From positions 97,922-161,921 of the forward strand of contig NZ_JBFOKR010000014.1 of the NCBI RefSeq assembly GCF_047246645.1: a stretch of 64,000 nt of DNA. The letters run 5' to 3'. This DNA is from Ferdinandcohnia sp047246645. GTDB taxonomy: Bacteria; Bacillota; Bacilli; Bacillales; Bacillaceae_L. The translations under genes were made by a program, and so were the position numbers. Under the pieces are notes generated by a model. The model was given only the letters and a program-made list of their open reading frames with translations, was not told the origin of the DNA and ran no database searches. Shown piece after piece: positions 32,039 to 39,060 of the stretch; within the stretch, counting starts at the first letter, position 1; every line of letters starts with the position of its first letter.

Positions 32039-32626
32039 ATGTATCAACTTCGACATCTCATAATAGGTATTGTGGTCATTCTTATTGTTATATTTCCGTA
32101 TACGAAATCACTTTTAGAGTCGAGTATGATTGGAACAATGTTGGTTCAAATCCCACTTTTAGTTTGTAGTGGATATTTCATAGGTAAGGGACTTCCAAGT
32201 AAATGGAAAAATACTGTCCTCTATTTTAATGAAAATGGTATTGCCGGGATACTAGTTACTTTATCTGTAGTAACGTTCTGGATCCTTCCCAGGTCGATTG
32301 ATGCAGCAGTCAATTCACCTTTCATGGAAGTTTTGAAATATACCACTCTACCATTAATTGCTGGTGTAACTTTGTTTTATAGCTGGAAGTTGCTTGGCTC
32401 CATAAGCAAAGCGTTTATATGGGGGAATGGTATTTCCATGATTTTTGTGATGAGCTGGCTCTATACAGCTTCTCCTGTAAGACTATGTAACAATTATTTA
32501 GTAACTGCTCAGCAACAATTGGGAAGTGCTTTGTTCATTGTGGGATTGGTGCTATGTTTATCTCTAGTAGTGCGTGTTTTCATACCGTTGCAAACCGTAC
32601 CTGTAATAAAAAATAAATCATCTTGA
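32039..32626 (+). CDS. Unrecognised membrane protein of the oxidoreductase operon
   Basis: 195 residues with about six transmembrane helices. Histidine and cysteine are few (RLCNNYL near the end). TVLYFNENGIAGILVTLSV, FWILPRSIDAAV and LKYTTLPLIAGVTLFYSW look conserved in character and recall CtaG/DUF1404-like assembly proteins, but I cannot place it with confidence. It is the fourth gene of the coxB-coxA-sco group, so assembly of the haem-copper enzyme is the likely role. ATG at 32039 follows TAGGTGA by 5 bases; the in-frame GTG at 32030 is inside that site. Confidence 0.7.
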   Translation: MYQLRHLIIGIVVILIVIFPYTKSLLESSMIGTMLVQIPLLVCSGYFIGKGLPSKWKNTVLYFNENGIAGILVTLSVVTFWILPRSIDAAVNSPFMEVLKYTTLPLIAGVTLFYSWKLLGSISKAFIWGNGISMIFVMSWLYTASPVRLCNNYLVTAQQQLGSALFIVGLVLCLSLVVRVFIPLQTVPVIKNKSS

Positions 32627-32735
32627 GACAAAATTTACTGACCTTACAATCAAATTAAGTTTGACGTCAAGTGAAATCTGATAACGTAAATATTCAGTCA
32701 AAAAGTTTTGACGAAAATTTGAAATGAAGAAAAAG

Positions 32736-32778
32736 TGTGATAAACATCACAAAATTTAATCTGGCCACCTCCTAATAT
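32736..32778 (+). promoter_or_regulatory. Fnr-type class II promoter of narK
   Basis: Perfect TGTGA-N6-TCACA at 32736-32751, centred exactly 32 bp before TAATAT (32773-32778). Predicted start about 32785. B. subtilis narK is likewise activated by Fnr. Confidence 0.88.
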
Positions 32779-32816
32779 AGTGATAACAAATTAAACTTCA
32801 CTATGAGGTGGAACAT

Positions 32817-33995
32817 ATGAATAAACAAAAATTAGTGTTACCTATTACAACATTTGGGATGGCTTTTGCGTTTGCGGTTTGGTCGGTTATTTCTCCGCTT
32901 GCAAGTACCTTTCAAGAATTGTATGGACTAACTTCAACGCAAAAAAGTATTTTAGTAGCGATTCCAGTATTATTGGGATCTGTCATGCGAATTCCGCTTG
33001 GAATCCTTACGGATCGTTACGGTGGAAGAAAGATGTTTACGATGCTTTTCGCATTTTTAATTATTCCGTTAATAGGTGCAGGCTTTGCTAACAGTATTGG
33101 ATCGTTAATGTTTTGGGCATTCTTTATCGGAATGGCGGGAACTTCATTTGCAATATCAATTGCATTTGTTTCAAAGTTAACACCTCCTGAAAAGCAGGGG
33201 ACAGCACTAGGAATTAACGGAATGGGTAATATCGGAACAGCCATTGCAGGTTTTTCAATCCCGACGATTGCAGCTTCATTTGGTGTACAATGGGCATTCT
33301 GGGGATTAATAATTCCAGTTGTCATTATGATGGTAATGATTTGGTTCTTTACACCGGAAACACCAAAACCAACTGAGCAAAAAACAATGTTAAGTGCGCT
33401 ATCAGTTTTAAAATACAAAAATACGTGGACACTCTCACTGTTTTACTTTTTAACATTTGGATCATTTGTAGCATTAGGTATTTATTTACCTTCTTTATTA
33501 ACTGACTTATATGGTCTTACACCAGTTGATGCTGGACTGCGTGCAGCTGGATTTGTTGTAGTCGCAACTTTCATACGACCAGTTGGCGGTATTTTAGCTG
33601 ATAAAATCGGTGCTGGGAAAATCCTAACCTTTGTCTATATCGGCTTTGCAATTGGTGCAACTACTATTGTCATCGGTATGAACAGTATAATCATTATGAC
33701 AATTGCCTGTCTGTTTATTGCGGTGATGGCTGGTTTAGGTAATGGTTCGGTTTTCAAGCTTGTTCCGCAGTTATTTCCAAAAGAAACTGGTGCTGTGACT
33801 GGTATAGTTGGAGCATGGGGTGGCCTGGGTGGTTTCTTCCCACCGATCCTAATGGGAATTGTAAAAGACATGACTGGCAACTATATTTTAGGATTTATCT
33901 TATTAGCAGTGTTGGCTGTTGTATGCCTATTAATAAACAAGGTAATCTTTGATAATAAGCAAAAACAAAAAGCATATGAATTGGACCTTGCGTAA
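32817..33995 (+). CDS. narK: Nitrate/nitrite transporter
   Basis: 392 residues, twelve transmembrane helices of the major facilitator superfamily, NNP family. Signature segments are RIPLGILTDRYGGRKMF (loop 2-3, with the substrate Arg), GMAGTSFAISIAFVSK and the second nitrate signature GNGSVFKLVPQLFPKETGAVTG. It takes up nitrate and/or expels nitrite for respiration. GAGGTGG is 5 bases before the ATG at 32817. It stands alone between its Fnr promoter and a terminator. No nitrate reductase genes lie in the window. Confidence 0.94.
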   Translation: MNKQKLVLPITTFGMAFAFAVWSVISPLASTFQELYGLTSTQKSILVAIPVLLGSVMRIPLGILTDRYGGRKMFTMLFAFLIIPLIGAGFANSIGSLMFWAFFIGMAGTSFAISIAFVSKLTPPEKQGTALGINGMGNIGTAIAGFSIPTIAASFGVQWAFWGLIIPVVIMMVMIWFFTPETPKPTEQKTMLSALSVLKYKNTWTLSLFYFLTFGSFVALGIYLPSLLTDLYGLTPVDAGLRAAGFVVVATFIRPVGGILADKIGAGKILTFVYIGFAIGATTIVIGMNSIIIMTIACLFIAVMAGLGNGSVFKLVPQLFPKETGAVTGIVGAWGGLGGFFPPILMGIVKDMTGNYILGFILLAVLAVVCLLINKVIFDNKQKQKAYELDLA

Positions 33996-34044
33996 GAAAA
34001 TAGAGGAGAGTTTTCTCCACTAATTTTGGTTTCTCACAAATAAA

Positions 34045-34070
34045 GAGCTGAATCCAATTCAGCTCTTTTT
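34045..34070. terminator. Bidirectional terminator between narK and ric
   Basis: Perfect 9-bp stem (34045-34053 with 34057-34065), flanked by A3 and T5, in the convergent gap. Confidence 0.9.
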
Positions 34071-34079
34071 CAGCATTCA

Positions 34080-34787
34080 TTAATTTCCAGCAGCTGCTCG
34101 AGGGAACAGGATGTTGTTTTCTAAATGTATGTGTTGGAATAGGTCTGCTTCTAATGCTTCTAAACGTTGGTATACTAAGCGATACGTTCCACATGCTCCT
34201 AGTGGTGGTTGGAAGTCATTTGTAATTTCTCTGATTTCTTTAATGATTGCTCCAGCTCCATCATGGTCATCTTCTAATTCTGAAACGTGTTTTTTTACTA
34301 GGTCATGATTTTCTTCAGACGGATCTTTTTCAAACTGAAGAATCAATGGAAATGAATCTGTTTCTTCCTTGATTGTATGTTGTTCAAGCTCTGTTCGTAA
34401 TTGGCTAAATAATGAATGAACTCTTACTAAATGAGGATGCTGTGCACCGTGAACACGTAAAACCTTTGTTACATACGGGCTAAGTTGTGGTAATTCCTCA
34501 TTTAAATAACGGTGATGCTTATTAATAATATGGTCGATTAACTCTGAATAGCTAGCAGCTTTCCAGTCAATGCCTGTTTCATTTAATGCCTTCATTTCAT
34601 CATAAAGGGTATTAAGCTTTGAAAGTATCTCATCCTTTGAAAGGTTTCTTTCTTCAATAGCTTCTAGTAAAGGACGATTTCCTCCGCAACAGAAATCAAT
34701 ACGATATGATTTGAAAAGGTCACCAGCTTTAGGGAATTCAGTAACAATTTCACCAATTATATGTTCTTCAGTAAATGTTTGTACCAT
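34080..34787 (-). CDS. ric: Iron-sulfur cluster repair di-iron protein Ric (ScdA/YtfE family)
   Basis: 235 residues. The N-terminal ScdA-type domain has the conserved IDFCCGGNRPL (about 30-40), and the hemerythrin-like domain supplies di-iron ligands in INKHHRYLNEELP, HPHLVRVH, EQHTIKEETDSFP, LEDDHDGAG and FQHIHLENNILFP. Ric repairs iron-sulfur clusters damaged by nitric oxide and is induced by it. AGGAGG lies upstream of the ATG. Two Fnr-like boxes stand upstream at 34857-34872 and 34899-34914. It belongs with the nitrogen-oxide genes. Confidence 0.93.
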   Translation of the reverse strand: MVQTFTEEHIIGEIVTEFPKAGDLFKSYRIDFCCGGNRPLLEAIEERNLSKDEILSKLNTLYDEMKALNETGIDWKAASYSELIDHIINKHHRYLNEELPQLSPYVTKVLRVHGAQHPHLVRVHSLFSQLRTELEQHTIKEETDSFPLILQFEKDPSEENHDLVKKHVSELEDDHDGAGAIIKEIREITNDFQPPLGACGTYRLVYQRLEALEADLFQHIHLENNILFPRAAAGN

Positions 34788-34829
34788 TTTTTCTACCTCC
34801 TAAAATTGCTTAAATATCACTATACGTAA

Positions 34830-34872
34830 AGGATATCTTGTTCCAGTCTAAAATGTGGTGATTCGTATCACA
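34830..34872 (-). promoter_or_regulatory. Fnr-type class II promoter of ric
   Basis: On the minus strand TGTGA-N6-TCACC (34857-34872), one mismatch, is centred exactly 32 bp from TATCCT (34830-34835). Predicted start about 34823. Confidence 0.75.
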
Positions 34873-34898
34873 CATAACAAGAAAATTACTGTTGCAAT

Positions 34899-34914
34899 AG
34901 TGATATTGTTCACA
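34899..34914. promoter_or_regulatory. Second Fnr-like box in the ric-moeA gap
   Basis: AGTGA-N6-TCACA, one mismatch. Its centre is 42 bp from the ric box, four helical turns, so both lie on one DNA face. It could assist ric (at -83.5) or drive moeA, where TACCAT at 34937-34942 is a weak -10. The rest of the 400-base gap (34943-35188) shows no gene. Confidence 0.6.
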
Positions 34915-35188
34915 CTGTCTATTAATCGTTGTTTGGTACCATTACATTATGAACAGGTCAGACAAGTTGGGGTTATATGTTTGGTAATACAAGACTTGGT
35001 TTATAAAGGCTAATAAAAGATAGATTCAAGTTTCAAAAGTAGAAAATATAGTACAGATTCGAAGGGTTGTTAAAGATCATATTAGTAGAATGAATTATTC
35101 AAATTGAATGGGATGTCAGCAAGAAAGTAGTCCTTTTATGGCAAATATACTACAATAGGAAAAAAGTAGATAAAGTGAGTTGAATAGT

Positions 35189-36457
35189 ATGGTTGAAAGA
35201 CGAACGCCGATTCCAGTTTCAGAGGCAGTTTCGAGAGTAATGAAATATGCAAGTCATGGAGAAAAGGAAATAATCTCGATAGATGACTGTTTTGGCAGGT
35301 TTTTAGCAGAAGATTTAATTGCTGATCATGATGTACCTCATTTTAACCGTTCTCCATATGATGGTTTTGCCGTTCGAGCTATTGACACCGAGCAGGCAGG
35401 TCTGGATAATTCAGTTGAATTTGAAGTGATAGAAGGAATTGGTGCAGGGGCAGTGGCCACCAAAAAGGTAGAAGCTTTCCAGACAGTCAGAATTATGACT
35501 GGAGCTCAAATGCCTACTGAGTGTGATGCTGTGGTTATGTTAGAATTAACAACAGAATATGAGCGAGATGGAAAAAAATATATGTCAATCAAGCGTCCGT
35601 TTAAATCGGGAGATAATGTTTCGTTTCAAGGTGAAGACACTGCAAAAGGTACTGTTTTAGTGAAAAAAGGTACTCATATTAATCCCGGTGTAAAAGCCTT
35701 ACTTGCCACTTTTGGCTATCATCAGGTACCTGTTGCAAGAAAACCTGTAATCGGTATTTATGCAACGGGAACGGAGCTACTGGATGTAAGTGAGGAGCTT
35801 GTTCCCGGTAAAATTAGAAATAGCAATGCATATATGGTAAGTGCACAAATAGAAAGAGCGGGTGGAGAACCAAAATATCTTGGCAAGCTCACAGATGATT
35901 TTGATTTGTGCTTTGAAGCGATTAAAAGCGCAATTGACCAGGTTGATATACTAATTACGACAGGTGGAGTATCTGTTGGGGATTATGATTATCTCCCGGC
36001 AATTTATGAAAAGTTAGGTGCAGAAGTACTTTTTAATAAAATCGCAATGAGACCGGGCAGTGTTACAACCGTTGCACAATTAAATGGCAAGCTTCTATTT
36101 GGTTTATCTGGTAATCCTTCTGCATGCTATGTAGGTTTTGAGTTGCTAGTAAGACCAGTAGTTCGGACAAGCTTATTTGCAACGAATCCACATTTATTAA
36201 AAGTAAAGGCAACTCTCAATGCTGACTTTCCAAAACCAAATCCATTCTCACGTTTTGTTAGAAGTAAACTTGGATTTGAGGCAGGTAAGGTTACGGTAAC
36301 ACCTAGTGGATTGGATAAATCAAATGTCGTGTCCTCTCTTGCTGGTGCGAACGCATTGATGATTTTACCAGGGGGCACACGAGGGTTTGAAAAAGGTATG
36401 GAAGTTGATGCGCTATTTTTAGAGGATCAGGAAGGAAGTACATGGCCTTGGACATAA
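35189..36457 (+). CDS. moeA: Molybdopterin molybdenumtransferase
   Basis: 422 residues. MoeA inserts molybdenum into adenylated molybdopterin. Domain order: N-terminal domains I-II with HFNRSPYDGFAVRA and RIMTGAQMPTECDAVVMLE, central MogA-like domain III with IYATGTELL, TTGGVSVGDYDY and LFGLSGNPSACYVGFE, and a C-terminal beta-barrel (from about 345). The ATG at 35189 is preferred to an in-frame TTG at 35180 because AAAGTGAG is better spaced. It starts the Moco operon moeA-mobB-moaE-moaD, all overlapping. moaA, moaB and moaC are not in the window. Confidence 0.94.
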   Translation: MVERRTPIPVSEAVSRVMKYASHGEKEIISIDDCFGRFLAEDLIADHDVPHFNRSPYDGFAVRAIDTEQAGLDNSVEFEVIEGIGAGAVATKKVEAFQTVRIMTGAQMPTECDAVVMLELTTEYERDGKKYMSIKRPFKSGDNVSFQGEDTAKGTVLVKKGTHINPGVKALLATFGYHQVPVARKPVIGIYATGTELLDVSEELVPGKIRNSNAYMVSAQIERAGGEPKYLGKLTDDFDLCFEAIKSAIDQVDILITTGGVSVGDYDYLPAIYEKLGAEVLFNKIAMRPGSVTTVAQLNGKLLFGLSGNPSACYVGFELLVRPVVRTSLFATNPHLLKVKATLNADFPKPNPFSRFVRSKLGFEAGKVTVTPSGLDKSNVVSSLAGANALMILPGGTRGFEKGMEVDALFLEDQEGSTWPWT

Positions 36458-36957
36458 TGTATCCGATTTTACAAATAGTCGGTTTTCAAAACAGCGGGAA
36501 AACCACACTTGTAGAAAAGTTAGTCCAAACAGGTACTGCAAATGGGTTAAAGGTTGCAACTCTAAAGCATCATGGTCACAATACAGGGCTTGATTCATTA
36601 CATATAATGAAAGATTCAGTTCGACATAGAAAAGCTGGCGCTGTGTTGTCAGGTGTTGAAGGTGGAGGATCTCTTCAAATTGAAGCGATAACGACTGATT
36701 GGAGACTTGATAAGCTTATAAAGCTGTATAGCTTCTTCGAACATGATATGATACTTGTTGAAGGTTATAAAAATGAAGACTATCCAAAAGTCATAATGAT
36801 TCGAGAAGAAAAGGATGTAGAATTACTTTCTTCATTGAAAAACATCGTGGCAGTCATCTCTTGGATCCAAATCGAGAGTCAATATCCTTTATTTAACATA
36901 AAAGATGAAAAAACGTATCTAAATTGGTTAGTTAGAAGTAGTGAGGTAAATGAATGA
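36442..36957 (+). CDS. mobB: Molybdopterin-guanine dinucleotide biosynthesis adaptor MobB
   Basis: 171 residues, a P-loop protein with Walker A in IVGFQNSGKTTLVEKL (about 12-27), ATLKHHGHN and ILVEGYKNEDYPKV (Walker B region). MobB binds GTP and supports MobA. It overlaps moeA by 16 bases; AGGAAGG lies 6 bases before the ATG at 36442. A second ATG at 36457 is possible and would lose five residues. It overlaps moaE by 4 bases. Confidence 0.93.
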   Translation: MALDIMYPILQIVGFQNSGKTTLVEKLVQTGTANGLKVATLKHHGHNTGLDSLHIMKDSVRHRKAGAVLSGVEGGGSLQIEAITTDWRLDKLIKLYSFFEHDMILVEGYKNEDYPKVIMIREEKDVELLSSLKNIVAVISWIQIESQYPLFNIKDEKTYLNWLVRSSEVNE

Positions 36958-37427
36958 ACAAGAATGAATTTTTTAAGATTACAAAAGAACCTATTAACAT
37001 AGAAGAGGTAACGAATAAGGTTATTAGAAGGGAAGCCGGTGCGGTTACAACTTTTACAGGAACTGTACGTGAATTTACAAAAGGTAAGAAGACTCTCTAT
37101 CTCGAGTATGATGCGTATGTCCCGATGGCGGAAAAAAAACTTGCCCAAATAGGTGATGAGATTTCCGAAAAATGGCCAGATGCCAGAACTGCGATTACGC
37201 ATCGAATTGGTAGACTTGATATCTCAGAAATAGCTGTAGTAATTGCTGTATCCACGCCACACCGGAAAGATGCATACGAAGCAAATGAATATGCAATTGA
37301 AAGAATCAAACAAATTGTACCGATTTGGAAAAAAGAGCACTGGGAAGATGGGGAAATGTGGATTGGTGATCAGCTAGAAACGAAGCAATATCCAACCGGC
37401 CAACCGGAAAAGGAGGACTTGGTATGA
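36954..37427 (+). CDS. moaE: Molybdopterin synthase catalytic subunit
   Basis: 157 residues, the large subunit of the MoaD2-MoaE2 enzyme that puts the dithiolene sulfurs on precursor Z. Signatures are GAVTTFTGTVREFTKGKK, LEYDAYVPMAEKKL, HRIGRLDISEIAVVIAVS and the active-site Lys region PIWKKEHWEDGEMWIG. The ATG overlaps the mobB stop as ATGA. moaD overlaps its 3' end in the same way. Confidence 0.95.
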   Translation: MNKNEFFKITKEPINIEEVTNKVIRREAGAVTTFTGTVREFTKGKKTLYLEYDAYVPMAEKKLAQIGDEISEKWPDARTAITHRIGRLDISEIAVVIAVSTPHRKDAYEANEYAIERIKQIVPIWKKEHWEDGEMWIGDQLETKQYPTGQPEKEDLV

Positions 37428-37657
37428 TTACAGTACTGTTTTTCGCTCATTTACAGGAAATGGCGGGTACGGAACGAATAACAATCGAGGCTAATGAAAT
37501 GACAATTTCTACATTGAAGAAGAAACTTGCCGAGGAGTACCAGTTAAAAAACCTTGACCAAATTATGTTTGCAATTAATGAAGAATATGCGAATGAAGAC
37601 GATGCAATAAAAGCAGGAGATATCGTTGCCCTCATTCCTCCGGTAAGTGGAGGATAA
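37424..37657 (+). CDS. moaD: Molybdopterin synthase sulfur carrier subunit
   Basis: 77 residues with the ubiquitin fold and the obligatory C-terminal Gly-Gly (ALIPPVSGG), which is adenylated by MoeB and thiocarboxylated. ITVLFFAHLQEMAGTERI is the usual start. The ATG overlaps the moaE stop by 4 bases, as expected for subunits made in equal amount. A terminator follows 15 bases later. Confidence 0.94.
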   Translation: MITVLFFAHLQEMAGTERITIEANEMTISTLKKKLAEEYQLKNLDQIMFAINEEYANEDDAIKAGDIVALIPPVSGG

Positions 37658-37672
37658 ACGGGGAATTATTAG

Positions 37673-37695
37673 CCACCTATATAGGTGGTTTTTTT
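37673..37695 (+). terminator. Terminator of the moeA-moaD operon
   Basis: Perfect palindrome CCACCTATATAGGTGG (37673-37688) followed by seven T. Confidence 0.9.
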
Positions 37696-37698
37696 ATG

Positions 37699-38232
37699 TC
37701 TAGTTCCAGCGCCTAGCCAGTTTTTCAACCTGAATTAGCTTCTTCGAGTATCTTGCGCAAAAGCTCTGCTTTTAAGCAGCTCGAGGTCGCTTCACCCCTC
37801 CTGCGGCGGCAACACTAAGGAATGCTTCGTGAGGTTAATCCTCACAGGAAAAAAGCTTTGCTTTTTTTCGAGCCTCCTCACTGAAATGCTGAAGCGGCTT
37901 GGTCAGAAACGAGGAAATTGGAGACTCCGACAAAAGAGGCGTCTTTTGCCTCTGACGGAGGAGTTGAAATTTCTCGAGTTTCTAGCCGCTGAAGCTGGAC
38001 AAGTCAGGGTTCCGACGCACAGGACGTGTTAGTGCCGGCGAAGACATAAGGACGTGGCGACATTAGCCGGCCAGCGCTTGTCGGACTTGCACAGGACAAG
38101 GAAGACTACGACAGCATAGACATCGCACGAAGAAAATGCGTAGCATTTTCGAGGATGTGCTGACATCGACGTTCGCCACAGGACGTGGCGGATTTTAGTC
38201 GATGTCCCTTTTTTCAAGGCGCTTGCACTTTT
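37699..38232 (+). repeat. Dispersed structured repeat, family R1, copy 2 (longest)
   Basis: About 535 bp from TCTAGTTCCAGCGCC to GGCGCTTGCACTTTT. Compared with copy 1 it has extra blocks near 37885-38010 and 38100-38155. Both share the segments around GCTCGAGGTCGCTTCACCC, CGGCGGCAACACTAAGGAAT, ATTAGCCGGCCAGCGC and GACATCGACGTTCGCCAC. It fills the gap between the Moco operon and the next Fnr promoter. No conserved coding frame. Confidence 0.88.
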
Positions 38233-38271
38233 CTTGTTTTTGACTATTTTTTGACGAAAGTGTGACATAGT

Positions 38272-38314
38272 TGTGATATCTATCACAGTGTGAAGATTCT
38301 TCAAACATTACAAT
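38272..38314 (+). promoter_or_regulatory. Fnr-type class II promoter of the NarI-like gene
   Basis: Perfect TGTGA-N6-TCACA at 38272-38287, centred exactly 32 bp before TACAAT (38309-38314). Predicted start about 38321. An extra TGTGA half site lies at 38261-38265. Confidence 0.87.
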
Positions 38315-38378
38315 ATAAATATCGGTTAAGGATTTAATTCCTACTTAAAATATCTGTAATGAATAAGGGTGAACAATA

Positions 38379-38777
38379 ATGAAGTTAATTGATATGATAC
38401 TTTGGATGATAATTCCATATACAGTAGTGCTGCTCATTATAATGGGAATGATTTGGAGAGATAGAAGTAAAGATAAAAATCGTTCAAAACGAATAAATCA
38501 TCTCTTCTTATTCTTTTTATTATTATTTGCAGGGACTGGAACGGTCATACTGCTTACATTACACAATGACTTGACAGTTATCCTTTCGTGGACGAAAGGA
38601 CTTCTTACCATGAATCCTCAGATTGAGATGATGTATACTATATCACCTTTAGCACTACTTCATATCCTTTCATTATTTGCTATTCTACTATTGCTACCAT
38701 TTACGGGATTTCCCTTCAATAAGCAAGTCGTATTAGAAATAGAAGAAAATGAGGAGAACCTTGTTGTAAGATGGTAA
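38379..38777 (+). CDS. Miniature NarI-like membrane protein
   Basis: 132 residues, three transmembrane helices (about 5-26, 43-62 and 90-110). The start IDMILWMIIPYTVVLLIIMG resembles the first helix of NarI, the cytochrome b subunit of nitrate reductase. ILSWTKGLLTMNPQIEMMY and LLHILSLFAILLLLPFTGF parallel the last two NarI segments. About 90 residues holding NarI helices 2 and 3 are missing. Of the haem-binding histidines only the one in LLHIL appears kept, so it can hardly carry two haems. AGGGTGA lies before the ATG. Strong Fnr promoter. It may be a truncated remnant or an accessory subunit. Confidence 0.6.
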   Translation: MKLIDMILWMIIPYTVVLLIIMGMIWRDRSKDKNRSKRINHLFLFFLLLFAGTGTVILLTLHNDLTVILSWTKGLLTMNPQIEMMYTISPLALLHILSLFAILLLLPFTGFPFNKQVVLEIEENEENLVVRW

Positions 38778-38859
38778 GGTAACAAAAAGTACATTGGCAG
38801 TTAAGAAAGACTAAAGAATACATTTTTTAAAAAAGAGAACCCCAAATAAATACAATTAG

Positions 38860-38892
38860 AAAACTCCTTGGATAAACATCCTGGAGTTTTTC
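38860..38892 (+). terminator. Terminator after the NarI-like gene
   Basis: AAAACTCC (38860-38867) pairs with GGAGTTTT (38883-38890), followed by T. This marks the right end of the island. Confidence 0.75.
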
Positions 38893-38980
38893 GGTATAAA
38901 AGGAATTTTGTCTACCCTAACTATAACTCTCGTAATCTCCCATCACACAAGCGTTTGTCCAACTAAACACTTGATATTTT

Positions 38981-39022
38981 TATAAAAATGCAATTGATTT
39001 TATTTTTATACGGACTTATAAT
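38981..39022 (+). promoter_or_regulatory. Promoter and ArgR/AhrC box of the arginine operon
   Basis: TTGATT (38994-38999), a 17-bp spacer and a perfect TATAAT (39017-39022). TATAAAAATGCAATTGA (38981-38997) fits the Bacillus arginine box and overlaps the -35, so the arginine-bound repressor would block polymerase. Confidence 0.75.
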
Positions 39023-39060
39023 GATACATATTTCTAAAATTAATTTACAAGGAGGCCGCA

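Noticed and set aside
35180..35188. TTG start of moeA at 35180
   Set aside because: The ATG at 35189 is better spaced from AAAGTGAG and gives the usual MoeA N-terminus.
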